64,000 nt of DNA from Brevipalpus yothersi (taxonomy: Eukaryota > Arthropoda > Arachnida > Trombidiformes > Tenuipalpidae): contig QZCP01000242.1 of NCBI GenBank assembly GCA_003956705.1, positions 29,663-93,662 on the forward strand, written 5' to 3'. The notes under the pieces are model-generated. The model was given only the letters and a program-made list of their open reading frames with translations, was not told the DNA's origin and did not search any database. Positions within the stretch are counted from its first letter, which is position 1. Each line of letters begins with the position of its first letter. Both the position numbers and the translations under genes were made by a program. Below, piece after piece: positions 10,658 through 21,503 of this stretch.

Positions 10658-12761
10658 TCAGAAAAAAGTGCTTTGCACAATGTTTCTGAAACTGAGGGTG
10701 GTGAATAGGACGATAGATGCTGTTCCAATCGTACAAAAACTTCGAACTAATACATCTATTGAACTTTTGGAAAGTGAGCGACTCAAGAAAAAATCTGCGA
10801 TATCCCTTGTAATCCATTTGCCATCCATCATGTGACCCGGCATTGCATTGATAAGTGCTAGTCCCAGTGAGAAAGAGGACAGATATCTAAGGGAAATAGA
10901 AAGAGCCAATCAGCTGGAAATCAGATGAATATATATTAATTTACCTCAGAAAAGTTTCAAAATAATAGATTGGCAGTGTTGACAAAAAATTGAATTTTGG
11001 CGTGTAGTTGATCACAGTTGTGGATTGATATATCGCCCTAGGATCTCCTAAGAATAAGAAAGAAGGCTTATTTGTTCTTTGGAATTCCATCAATCGGAAT
11101 TTTTCATTTTCCAGATGAATAAGTAGACAAGAATTCTCCGGGCTGCACTTCGAAGTTAGACTACAAGACATCTTAGAGATAGAGAGTGTTTCTCGCACTG
11201 GAAGGCAGTATTTGGCATTGTTCTGGTATGCATTAACAAAACAATGGTGACGATTGGAATCTTCGGGACAACATTGATTCGAAGTAGCCTCCATTTGTTC
11301 GGACTGAATGAATGATTCAGGCACACAATAGCCCTCGTGACGCGAATGGTTGGCAACGAATTTTTGGAAACATTCTTTCCAAGTGTCTTTGTCTCTCACT
11401 GAACAGTGATTTATACCGAGAATCTGGTCTCCTTTTTCAATTGCATATCCAGTAGGAGCTTGCCAATCCTGTATTGGAGGAAAATCAGGCATTTATATCA
11501 GAAGGCTTTCGTTGAGGAAAAACTTTCGTGCTTACATTAGCTATACTAGTGACGGTAACACCCTGTCCAGATGCAAAGAAAGGGGCTATAAGGTAAGGCA
11601 TAAAAATTATGGAAAATATCGTAATAACGCCAAGTACGACATTGTGCCAAATTCCGGCGCAGAAAATTCTCATTCGTGCTTTGAAACTCAACTTTTGCAA
11701 TTGATTTCCATCCATCTCAACAAAAGCCATTGGAACTAGTGCAAAAATCATCAGCCCAAATCCATCAACACGAACGCCTTCTCTGTGGAAGATGATAAGA
11801 ATCATTTATTCAGGTTCATTAGGATCAAGTTGAACTGATAAAGAATTCTCATGAATCAGTAGAGTACCTCAATGCAGCGACAAGATGTCCCAGTTCATGG
11901 AAAACACTAGCGAGCAGTAGATTAATTACGAAATAGGGTATCTGAGAAAATGGTAAGTTAACTCCAGGAACCTGAAATGATTGAAAAAAATTACACACAA
12001 TTGAAGAAAAGAGAATCAGATTCAACGTACCAACAAGTACAGAGTATTAGAAGCCGCCTCATTTTGAGGAATAAAAAAAGAATTTGCAATAGTTTGCAAA
12101 ACCAAAAAAATCGAGACAGGCACTAGAATGAAGGTTGTAATGATTCCAAGATCAAACCAACTTTGGATTTTTTCTCCAAAATCTCTAGTGAAAAGTTTTA
12201 ATCTGTTGTCAACACTGTGTGCGAAAAGATTCATTAATTATTATAGTTTTTGAGAATGTTCTCTATAAATCTAATCCCAGAAATCAGGAATGATTCATGA
12301 TTTCAAAATTTTTTTGGCATTATTTTATCATAAATTGAAATTCTGACATCAGCAGAAGGTTTCGCGCCTTCAGCATCTGATTTGGTGGACAGATTCTATT
12401 CTGAGAACAGTGTTATCGAAGATGATAATAACTGAAGGATATTCATTGAAATTTCAGATCACTTGATGAAATTAAGATCAGTCTCAAATTATACTTACCG
12501 AGTACAATAAAATCTCAAAAAGAATGGTTTCACCGTTAATCCGATCGCTTGTGTGAACCGTAAGTATGGATAAACAAGACATGACTGATTGTGGAGAGCA
12601 TGGAGAGTGAATAACCAGAATGAGGTTAATGTTTATCAATTAACTCGATCACTGCCTGATCCAATACAAATTATACTTACCGTTAAAATGGTGTGTGTTA
12701 AATAAATGGACATCCAAGTGATTATGAAGAAAACAATCACCAGAATGGTATTCATCTCCAT
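10658..12761 (-). CDS. MBTPS2: Membrane-bound transcription factor site-2 protease
   Basis: Seven exons (12761-12681, 12584-12499, 12214-12031, 11971-11868, 11782-11536, 11468-10945, 10886-10658) give 484 residues. It is an M50 intramembrane zinc metalloprotease that cuts SREBP and ATF6 in the Golgi. The zinc motif HELGH sits in LLLASVFHELGHLVAALR, and the third ligand is in NAMPGHMMDGKW, which replaces the usual N.P...LDG. RIFCAGIWHN and a cysteine-rich luminal insert (NQCCPE, KYCLP, CSPENSCL) follow the human order. The luminal poly-Ser tract of the mammalian protein is absent. The 66-nt intron between exons 5 and 6 is very short. The start is the first of two close ATGs (12761, 12755). Confidence 0.93.
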
Positions 12762-13099
12762 CACATGAATTGCAACACTTTCACCGAAAACACCGAAACA
12801 CAGCCACACAAACACTATCAGAATTGTTTGTTTACAAAGTATTTATTGAGTGCGAAGTGAATACATGTTGGCCGTCAATAGGCACTGGTTTTTGCGGCTT
12901 GTTCATGTCTCTCTGTTTGTGTGTTTTTTTTGCCATTTAAATTGATTACTGTGTCAATTGTTTATTAACATGAAAATTACATGCTCAATTTATGATCTAT
13001 CTAGAGGAACATAAGCACATCACTCCATGGTTAAATGTGGTGTAACTAAAGCAGCTAACAGTGTGTGACTAAAGTGGTTGATTAGCCAGCGATTTGATT
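12762..13099. promoter_or_regulatory. Divergent intergenic region MBTPS2 / ARFRP1
   Basis: About 340 bp between two divergently transcribed genes. It must hold both 5' UTRs and core promoters. No TATA box in a convincing position and no known motif stands out, so the assignment rests on position only. Confidence 0.4.
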
Positions 13100-13912
13100 A
13101 TGTTCTCATTGATCTATGGTTTTTGGAAATATCTTTTTCGGAAAGATGAATTTTATGTTCTCATTTTGGGCCTAGATAATGCTGGTAAAACTACTTTTCT
13201 TGAGCAAACTAAAATTAAATTCAATCGTAACTACAAAGGAGTCAATCTTGACAAGATCACCACAACAGTAGGTCTGAATATTGGTAAAATTGATTTTAAA
13301 AATATTGTGATAAACTTTTGGGATCTTGGAGGTCAGCAAGAGCTTCAATCATTGTGGGACAAGGTAAAGAGTGATCAATTTTCTGAATTATTTCATGTCT
13401 AAACTATTTCATTATGTCTCTTTAATTTCAGTACTACTCAGAATCTCATGGAATCATATACGTAATTGATTCTGCTGATTTGGAGCGTATAGAAGATTCA
13501 AAATCATCTTTTGGTGAGTTCGTTTACTTGGAATTTTCTGAGCCTGACTGTGGTGAATGAATCTTAGATCCAATAAAATGATTTATCTTCCAGAGAATGT
13601 GATCCAGAATGAACAATTGGAGGGATTACCTCTCTTGATAGTTGGGAACAAGCAAGATTTGCCGGTGAGATGTTAATACGAGGAAATAAGTTGTTCATCT
13701 CTAAACAACCGACTTTTTTCTAGGAAGCTTTGTCACTGGAAAGAATCAAGAGTATCTTCCAATCTAGCGAGGAATTGATTGGAAAAAGAGACTTCAACTA
13801 TTTATCGGCCTCCGCCTTGAAAAGTGAAGGTATCCAGGATGGAATCAATTGGATGACAGATAGAATAAAGGAGAACATTACACTGAGACCACCTCAGAAT
13901 GCCGATGAATGA
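13100..13912 (+). CDS. ARFRP1: ADP-ribosylation factor-related protein 1
   Basis: Four exons (13100-13363, 13432-13513, 13594-13664, 13724-13912) encode 201 residues, the same length as human ARFRP1. It is a small GTPase of the ARF/ARL family that acts at the trans-Golgi and recruits ARL1 and golgins. All G motifs are intact: GLDNAGKT (G1), the TTTVGLN switch I, WDLGGQ (G3), NKQD (G4) and SA in LSASALKSEG (G5). As in ARFRP1 the N-terminus MFSLIYGFWKYLFRKDE lacks the Gly2 myristoylation site of ARFs, and the long switch-I insert NYKGVNLDKI is present. Confidence 0.96.
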
Positions 13913-14218
13913 AACCTCCCTAAGAATGGCTAATTGAAACATCTATTTTTCTAAAGAATTTATCAATTTGATTTGAATTTTTCTCTGAAAATTTTCCTTA
14001 TTTGTTTCATCTTCAGAGCAAAATTGAACAACAGTCTTGCTTATTTTACAAAATAGAGAATGTGTATCTACATGTGAAAATTTGATCTATGATGCCCATC
14101 TTTATTCCCTCTTAATCTGGCTTCTGTTGCTGCTTCTTTGCATAAACGAATCCCTCAGAGGCTCATTCATTATTTTCATGAAATCATCGAGCGAAATTCA
14201 TTACTCCAATAGAATTTA
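13913..14218. other. Convergent 3' region
   Basis: About 300 bp between the converging ARFRP1 and kinase genes. It is T-rich and holds the 3' ends of both genes. No further gene is visible. Confidence 0.5.
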
Positions 14219-15328
14219 TCATTTCTTCTTCTCCTTTTCTTTTTCCTTTTCTTTTGGTTCTTCTTTTTTCCCCACATCCTTAGTTTTAGGTTCTTCTTTT
14301 TTCCCCACATCCTTAGTTTTAGGTTCTTCTTTTTTTCCCACATCCCTACTTTTAGGAGCCATATTCACTAAATCTTTTGTTCCAATTGAAAAATAGGTCG
14401 GGGAATCCCGTAACCACGGATGTTTCATAATTCTCGCTAAATTGGGTCTCTTAAGAGGATCTGGCTCAAGCATAGATTTGATGAGGTCTTTAAGCTCACT
14501 ACTTAACTTATCCACAACTTTACTAGAAAAATGCCATTGTTTAGCGAGCTGGCGTTGTACCATTCTCGCTAAGTCGGAATCATCGAAAGGTAAAGCATTG
14601 TTAACCATCACAAAAAGAACCACACCGAGGCTCCAAATATCCGACTGCTTAGGGTCATACGGTGTACTTTGTAAAACTTCCGGCGCAACATAAGCTGCAC
14701 TACCACAATAAGTTTTACTCAAGATTGTCTTTCCCTGTCTATCTTTGCCAACCTCTCGACAGAATCCGAAATCGGTCAATTTCACGTTGAAATACCTATC
14801 TAGAAGAATATTCTCTGATTTTATGTCCCGATGGGCGACATTGTTATTATGGATATATCTGTCGAAGAAAACTAACCAGTTTTCAAAAACATCGTCCAAC
14901 GAAGTGTTGGAATGTATGACATACCTTAAAGCTTCTGCTGATTGTTTGAACCACAATTTTGCTCTGGACTCGGGAATTGGTCCATTGACCTTTAAATATT
15001 CCAAAACATCGCCTTGTTCGGCAAAATCCATGAAAATATAGATCTTATGTTTCATTGGCACTATCTTATAAATGGTGATGATATTTGGGTGACGCAATTT
15101 TTGCAGAAACTCTAGTTCTCTAGGTAAAAATTTTTCCTTATATTCTTTGGAAGTTAACCGAAGATCAATAACTTTCACAGCAACCTCCTTTCCATACAGA
15201 AGGCCTTTGTGAACTTTTGAAAAGCTTCCGTAATTTATTCTTTTTCCAACAGATAAACCTTTGCGGGAAAGTATTTCTTCTTCCTCTGGTGTACATGCTG
15301 GCTCACTTGCGTCACTGGCCTCACTCAT
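14219..15328 (-). CDS. Testis-specific serine/threonine kinase-like
   Basis: A CAMK-group kinase closest to the TSSK family. The whole span reads open as 369 codons, but a 66-nt segment (14924-14859) has GTATGT...TTCGACAG ends and interrupts the catalytic loop. Splicing it gives 347 residues and restores ALRYIHNNNVAHRDIKSENIL. Visible motifs are the glycine loop INYGSFSKVHKG, the VAIK-like VAVKVID, HRDIKSEN, DFGFCREV, the SKTYCGSAAYVAPEVL activation segment, and W-SLGVVLFVMV. All catalytic residues are present. The C-terminus carries an 11-residue repeat (KTKDVGKKEEP, about three copies, 14255-14350) and a Lys/Glu tail. TSSKs work in late sperm development; that role is inferred. Upstream ATG at 15328. 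Confidence 0.85.
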   Translation of the reverse strand: MSEASDASEPACTPEEEEILSRKGLSVGKRINYGSFSKVHKGLLYGKEVAVKVIDLRLTSKEYKEKFLPRELEFLQKLRHPNIITIYKIVPMKHKIYIFMDFAEQGDVLEYLKVNGPIPESRAKLWFKQSAEALRYVIHSNTSLDDVFENWLVFFDRYIHNNNVAHRDIKSENILLDRYFNVKLTDFGFCREVGKDRQGKTILSKTYCGSAAYVAPEVLQSTPYDPKQSDIWSLGVVLFVMVNNALPFDDSDLARMVQRQLAKQWHFSSKVVDKLSSELKDLIKSMLEPDPLKRPNLARIMKHPWLRDSPTYFSIGTKDLVNMAPKSRDVGKKEEPKTKDVGKKEEPKTKDVGKKEEPKEKEKEKEKKK

Positions 15329-15722
15329 TCCCTCATAGAAGCGATCTTGAGTCCATTGAGGAGAATATTCTGAAAGAAATCATGGGTTAAAGAGGCGTAA
15401 AAAAGCCCATGGAAAGTAGAAATTTTTCCAACACTAGGATAATAATGATGATGTAGGAGGGAGATATGTAATGTTCTTTGCCCTAACAATGTTGACATTT
15501 GAGAGATGTCTCCCAATTGACTGACTAATCACGATCATAGTTCTAAATGTTTTGAGCCCACCACCAGATGAAACTTTGTCCAAAAACAATAGAAAATGTT
15601 ATGAAATCGGTGAAATTTATTCCCCTTGATCTAATCATAATATAGTTCCATCTCTTTATCTTTCTCTGGATGGATAGATCATCGAGAATGGTATGGTACA
15701 TTGGTAAAAAAATTATCCAACC

Positions 15723-16517
15723 TTAACTTTTTGCGGTCTTATCTTTTTCCACTTGCTCCTCATCTTCAGAATCAGAATCATGTCGCAAAGAGAGTCTCGC
15801 ATACTCTTCCGCTTCTTTGAAAATGTGATCAGGTACGGCTTCATGTCTCCCTTTGGTCTCCTCAGTTATCCACGAGAGTTCCAGTTCGAAGGCTTTATCT
15901 TTTATTTCATCATGCACAATATAGATAACTTTCGCAGCTTCTCTAATCAAATTGCGACATGACATATCTTTGAATTTAATTTTCTCTATCTCTGTTTTGG
16001 CTGCTTGCTTAGCTTTACCGATGGCACAGCCAAAGTAGCCATGATTTGAGCCGGACGGATCGAGACAATACAATTCCGCTCCATCAACTGGATCCCAAGA
16101 GCCCATCATGACGGCTGTACCAAAAGGTCTCAAAGCTGAATACAGAGTATAAGCGTGAAGGTACATAGAAACTCGATCTTTCAGATATTTGACAGGAATT
16201 CGTTGACCCTTCTCTTTACGGTATGAGTTGGCCTCATCACGACCAATCTGAACAACTGCTCGAGCATCTGCAATCAGTCCGGCCACAGCACAACCAATAT
16301 GACGATCTATACTGAATATTCTTCGATTGGCACCTTTCTCATGGAGCTTAGAAGTGACCAATTTTTCAACCGCAAACACAACACCATCCTTTCCTCGCAA
16401 TGCAACTGCGGTACCAGCATTATCAACAGCTTTCTGAGCGTATTCTATTTGAAATATACGTCCATCCGGAGAGAATTGAGACGCTGACAAATCATAACCA
16501 GTACCTATTGAACTCAT
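15723..16517 (-). CDS. PSMA3: Proteasome subunit alpha type-3
   Basis: An intronless 264-residue alpha-ring subunit of the 20S proteasome. It opens with MSSIGTGYDLSASQFSPDGR, which contains the conserved proteasome_A N-terminal signature that gates the pore, followed by FQIEYAQKAV. DGVVFAVEKLV, RHIGCAVAGLIADAR and YTLYSALRPFG follow in the family order, and the subtype is set by GCAIGKAKQAAKTEIEK and IVHDEIKDKAFELELSW, characteristic of alpha-7/PSMA3. The tail is acidic (DSDSEDEEQ), as in orthologues. The next gene downstream of its promoter side is PSMD14, so two proteasome genes lie in tandem on the same strand. Confidence 0.97.
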   Translation of the reverse strand: MSSIGTGYDLSASQFSPDGRIFQIEYAQKAVDNAGTAVALRGKDGVVFAVEKLVTSKLHEKGANRRIFSIDRHIGCAVAGLIADARAVVQIGRDEANSYRKEKGQRIPVKYLKDRVSMYLHAYTLYSALRPFGTAVMMGSWDPVDGAELYCLDPSGSNHGYFGCAIGKAKQAAKTEIEKIKFKDMSCRNLIREAAKVIYIVHDEIKDKAFELELSWITEETKGRHEAVPDHIFKEAEEYARLSLRHDSDSEDEEQVEKDKTAKS

Positions 16518-17095
16518 CTCTAACTCCTAGTGGGATGTACACACCAAAATTTGTTTGTAATTAGATGATCAATTTAATTTAAATGAATCACAATCAAAAG
16601 AAAAGACCGCTTCAACACAGAAAAAGTATCAAGTAGAAGGATGATGAATAAGCATTGCTGTATGTTGAAACATTTTTGAAGACTCATCGAAGAGGAGGAT
16701 CTACATTGAATTGCGCTCGCATTTTGAATCGCCACTCGTTCTGGATGATCATTTTGAGTGGGTCTAATCTACGATTGTATCGTGGTCATAGTTGTTGGAA
16801 TCAATTTGGTGGCTAAAATTTGATGGTGGGTGCTGAGGTTCTATTGAGAGGTGTTCTACCACACTTGTTGGCGATCAAATAGGGAATGCTTGATGAATCA
16901 TTGATCATCCATCACAGCTTTTATCAAGTTCAATGATATTCACTACAATTGGTATTACTCGATATTATGTTAAATTGAGTAGGTTCAAGGGAACAAATGA
17001 TTCGAGATGCATAAGATGAGAATAGACAAAATCAGATTTTATTTTTCCGAAAGTAGTATAAATGAGAGAATGAGGAAAATTTGCCATGCCTCTGT
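16518..17095. other. Intergenic region PSMD14-PSMA3
   Basis: About 580 bp between same-strand genes. It holds the PSMA3 promoter and the PSMD14 3' end. No ORF or repeat of note. Confidence 0.5.
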
Positions 17096-18220
17096 TTATC
17101 TGAAAACCACATTAGATATCATCGCCCCGAGACACTGGACAATATTATTATTCATCAATACGTCTACATTTTCTTCAAGATGACGCTTTGGATCTTGTTT
17201 TCCGACATTCTTTACCACCAGCTGCTCTTGGGTCAGTTTATCTTCTTCTTCCACCGCTTTGTTGTAAGCTTTAGCTAGAGTGACCATTTCTTTTGCGGTT
17301 TTCTCGTTAACTTGACAATGATTATTGTAATCAGCAAGACTAAGTCCATCAATCCAACTCTTCTTATGCAGATTTGATAGCATTTTTTGTTCGAGTTCAT
17401 TTTTACGATAATTGATTGAGATTGAATAGTAATGGCGGTTGAGACCGTGAATTAATGCTTGAATTGATGGCTTATTAAGATGTCCCAAATTCGAGGTGGT
17501 CTGTCTAGGCTCCTGACCGAGTACCATCATGTTCGCATTGATCAACCTAAATGCATCGATCACAACTTTTCCTTTCACACTTTGAATTGGATCCACTACA
17601 ACAGCTACAGCTCTATCTGACAGTGCTTCAAAACTTTGCTGAGTGTTTATGTCCACACCTGATAGCCAACAACCGAAGCCAGGGTGAGAATGGTACCAGC
17701 CAACGACCATTTCAGGCCTACCCGTTTGTTTGAGCATATCTAAGGAGAAAATTTACACTCATTATAGCAATTTGTATCATTTACACAAACAACCAGAAAA
17801 TTATGCTCACGATATATTTCGCTATTTTATACTACTTACCCAACATTTTGGCCTGAAAAACTGGGTCTACAGCTTCAACACTGACACCGGTTCCACTTTG
17901 AGGCATAGCAAAGACATCAATAACTCGCACAGTATAATCATCAACGAATTCACCCAACATAAGTCCCATAACTTCCATCGGAACACCAGCTCGACCATGT
18001 TTCAACATTTTGAGAAGAGCAAGTGAAGAGATGTAAACTTGCTCCGCAGTATCGACCACTGGTCCATCAGAAGCTGTTGCACCCTGTTTTAGGAATTTAA
18101 CCATCATCATTATTGTTCACCAATGTTCATAATCAGCTGCACAATCATAAGTCATTATCATGATCAACTTACCTGTCTTAGATTGCCTAAACCACTTCCC
18201 AATGACAATAAGCGTTCCAT
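17096..18220 (-). CDS. PSMD14: 26S proteasome deubiquitinase subunit Rpn11
   Basis: Three exons (18220-18173, 18083-17840, 17739-17096) encode 311 residues (human 310). It is the JAMM/MPN+ metalloprotease of the 19S lid that removes ubiquitin chains as substrates enter the core. The JAMM motif is intact: the upstream Glu in MEVMGLMLGEF and HSHPGFGCWLSGVD. The N-terminus MERLLSLGSGLGNL matches orthologues. The C-terminal half has KSWIDGL and the helical region ending in LGAMISNVVF, which packs into the lid. Both introns are short and phase-consistent. Confidence 0.97.
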
Positions 18221-19664
18221 TTTTAAATATGTGAACCAATCAATCAAATTTTCACTGCTTTTTAACAATTAGTAATCACCTTGAAGTAAATCAATCTAGT
18301 CCACAATTTATGCTTTGAAGCATAAATTCAGATCATACACAAAATCAATTCAAATTAGATGAAACGAGAAAAAAATGACAAAATCAGTAAATCAGCCTTT
18401 ATTATCACTTTCAAATGTTAGTCAGCAAAATTTTTTGTGTTCATGTTACAATGATCAGTGGCGCTCTTCTCTCTCTCTCTCTTTCACTTTGATCTCGATA
18501 TTATTCTAATATTCTGATCATTGACGACTGTTAATCTCATGGTTAATGCATTCTGTCCACAGTAAACTTTTTTATATATACCTAGACTGCATCAAAATTT
18601 GGTTATTTGATTATCGTGGCAAAAAATTTGATTGAAAAGTTTAAAAAATTCTCCCATCAATCAGTGGCACTCTCCTCTCTCTCTCTTTTTGATCATGATA
18701 TCACTCTAGAATTCTAATCATTGACAACTGATAATCCCACAAATTTCATGGCTAGTATTTTCTATTGACGATCAATTTTTTCTCTCTACCTCCAACTTGA
18801 TCACAAAACTTTTGTACCAAAATCATCATTTTTATTCATGGCCAAAAATGATTTGATTGAAAAGTTCATGCACTCATCTGTGGCGCTGTGTTTCGTAAGA
18901 CTTCCCATTTAAAAGGATTTAACATTGAACATTTAACCGGCTTGTTGTGAATGCATTCATGAGATCATGTTTAAGTGTGTATAAATGGAAAGTATAAATG
19001 TATTGTGTGGCATCTTACAAGTGATTCAAGTTGTTGATGTTTGATGGTGGAACTGATGGAGCGGAAAAGAGGAAAAATTCACGAGGAAATTATTTCATCT
19101 ATCTAGGAGAGAATTCTGATTATGATCAATTAATCTTCTACTTGCTAATCTGTCTACCTCACAAGACAGTGTCGTCTTCTTTTCCTCTTTTCCTCTGATC
19201 GTTCAACATTCGGTAACAGTTAACTGATCTCTCTGTGCTGCTTTCTTCGAATATTATCTTCTCTCTCAAACACACACACAATAATGATTAGATATACTTA
19301 ACTGTGCTTGAAAATTTACAACCATCAACACTACTGTTACTTGTTCCGATTTCAATACTTGTGTCTGAATGTATTCCTATGTTTGACTAGAGTATCCATC
19401 TAAAATTGAAACACATTGTTGACCTTCCTCTTCCCGCTTCCTCTCTCTCACTTTCCATCAATATCTGATTGGAAAGAAATAATTTTTATCACAAAATTTT
19501 TTCCACCCTCATGAAATTGTCATTGGTAAACTTGATTACGTGCAATTGCCGTTATATCTACTCTGTTGTTGATTCTGTAGTATTTGTAAGCGTACACTGT
19601 GAATGGTGAATCCTATTTTGTTTTCCTACCATTGATTGACACTTTCTTCCAAGTCAATCACACC
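18221..19664. other. Intergenic region with two ~200-bp tandem copies
   Basis: About 1.4 kb between the divergent PSMD14 and TMEM165 genes. It contains the 18458-18868 imperfect duplication described separately and CT-rich and CA-rich simple sequence. Upstream non-coding or signal-peptide exons of TMEM165 may lie here but none could be fixed. Confidence 0.4.
18458..18868. repeat. Imperfect tandem duplication, unit about 200 bp
   Basis: The first unit starts at about 18458 (CAGTGGCGCTC then a CT run, CATTGACGACTG, GGCAAAAAATTTGATTGAAAAG). A second unit with the same order of blocks starts at about 18661 (CAGTGGCACTC, CATTGACAACTG, GGCCAAAAATGATTTGATTGAAAAG). The beginning of a third unit (CTGTGGCGCTG) follows at 18877. 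The copies differ by substitutions and indels, so the duplication is old. Function unknown. Confidence 0.6.
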
Positions 19665-20637
19665 ATGTTAAACATTAGTGCATTGTCAGCAGAATTCACC
19701 CAGGTAAGTGATGATGAATTACTTCTTACATTGAACAGTATTCTATTGATTCTTGCTCATGAGGCATGGATCAGAGCAAGATTTTACAACTCATTCACAA
19801 TCTTTCTTTTTCTTTCTCCCTTCTGATTAGGATCCTGACAGTGGAGAAGATGACGATGGATCATTACTCACATCTTTGTATCATGTCAAGTTCATCCATG
19901 CTTTTATTGCCGCTTTATCAATGGTCATAGTCTCAGAGCTTGGTGATAAAACTTTCTTCATCTCTGCAATAATGGCTATGCGAAATAATCGCTTAACAGT
20001 CTTCTTAGCTGCCAATAGTGCCCTGGTTCTGATGACAGTACTCTCCGTCTGTCTAGGCATGGCAACGTCCATAATTCCTCAAAATTTTATCCACTATATA
20101 TCCACATTATTGTTCCTCGCATTTGGTATTAAAATGCTCTATGATGCGCTCAAGATGGCCGATGATGAGGGAAAAGAAGAATTCGAAGAGGTACAGAAGA
20201 CATTAAGTAAAAAAAATTTAGCAGAATCTGCATCACCAGCTGGAGATGAACCCGAATTTAACGCATCTGTCGCAACACCATCGTCAGCGGAGGATCCAGA
20301 GACCGGAATAATACGATCAGCTGGCTCTGCTTCTTTCGGAACCCTGGTAAAGAGACGCTTCATGCATATATTTTCCTTAGTTTTCATCGAAACATTCACA
20401 ATGACATTAGTTGCCGAATGGGGTGACAGATCTCAGATAACTACTATTGTTTTGGCTGCCCGAGAAAGCTCCTTAGGAGTGATGTTGGGCGCATCTTTAG
20501 GACATGCCATGTGTAACGCTATAGCTGTTTTGGGTGGTAGAATTGTGGCCACCATGATATCTGTAAGAACAGTCACTTTAATTGGTGGTGTAATTTTTGT
20601 AATCTTTGCATTCACATCAGCATTGTTGGGCCAATGA
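19665..20637 (+). CDS. TMEM165: TMEM165 / Gdt1 family Golgi Mn/Ca transporter
   Basis: Two exons are firm (to 19703, then 19831-20637). The ATG at 19665 gives 281 residues. The UPF0016 family exchanges Mn2+/Ca2+ for protons in the Golgi and is needed for glycosylation. Both signature ExGD(K/R)(S/T) motifs are intact, in SELGDKTFFISAIMAM and AEWGDRSQITTIVLAA, each at the start of a three-helix repeat. The linker is acidic and poorly conserved. Orthologues start with a cleavable signal peptide of about 30 residues, which the ATG chosen here lacks, so an upstream exon is likely missing from this model. The frame stays open upstream of 19665 to a GTG at 19599. Confidence 0.9.
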
Positions 20638-21503
20638 AAATATTTATATTTTATTATCAATTGATCATTAATCATCTTATTGAATTTGGGGAGGGCTATC
20701 ATTCCGATTTTTCAGATGCGAATCACTGCTTCTTTTTTGGTGATATTATTTCAAGGATATTCTTGTTGAACATTCAGCTCAGTTTTTATGTGATCACTAC
20801 CCTATTTGATCTCACTCATATTCAGGATCACGGTGGTTTTTTTGGCCATTCTGACTTATTAGGTCACGATTTTTTTCAAATCAATTTTTTAGCTACAAGT
20901 TTTGATTTCAAAAAATTTTTTTAATAGCTATTATCATCTATGAAAACCCAAATTCAGATCCTCTTAGTTTAAAAGTCGGTTAAAATTGATAAGGATCACT
21001 CTAGATCATTTCGATATTTCTTGACAAAGTATATATTATCGAAGGATGAATATTCAACATTTTCACGGAAGGTTACCGAATATTCATCAAGGATTCATCA
21101 AAACTTTCAATTTACTAGAACTTGTGACTACGTGAGAGTATTCACAACACTTTTCGCAATAACTATAACCCTATAAGTATCCACTGCAAACTATTCTCAT
21201 CCATATTCATCAATTTTTTCTCATATATGTGTGATATCACACTATCTGATTGAGTATGAATTATTCAATCTAATCAAATCAATTGAACGCCTTTCGACTG
21301 CAATCACCAGCATTGGCGCTTGGCAGCGCTGTTCTTTGCTGGTTTCTTGGTTTTTTTGCCGGTTTCATGATCAAAACAAAGTGAAACAAAACACTTTCCA
21401 TGTGTGTGTGCGGAAGAACGAGTTTAATTCAATTTGTTTTGATTATAATCATCATTAATTTAGTGATTTCTCTTGATTTGTGGGTCTGATCAAAAGTGTC
21501 AAA
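20638..21503. other. Intergenic region TMEM165-INTS14
   Basis: About 870 bp of AT-rich sequence between same-strand genes. No ORF resembles a known family. It should contain the INTS14 promoter. Confidence 0.5.

Noticed and set aside
13350..13402. Apparent end of the ARFRP1 frame after the first exon
   Set aside because: The stop lies in intron sequence; the GT at 13364 and AG at 13431 restore the family sequence.
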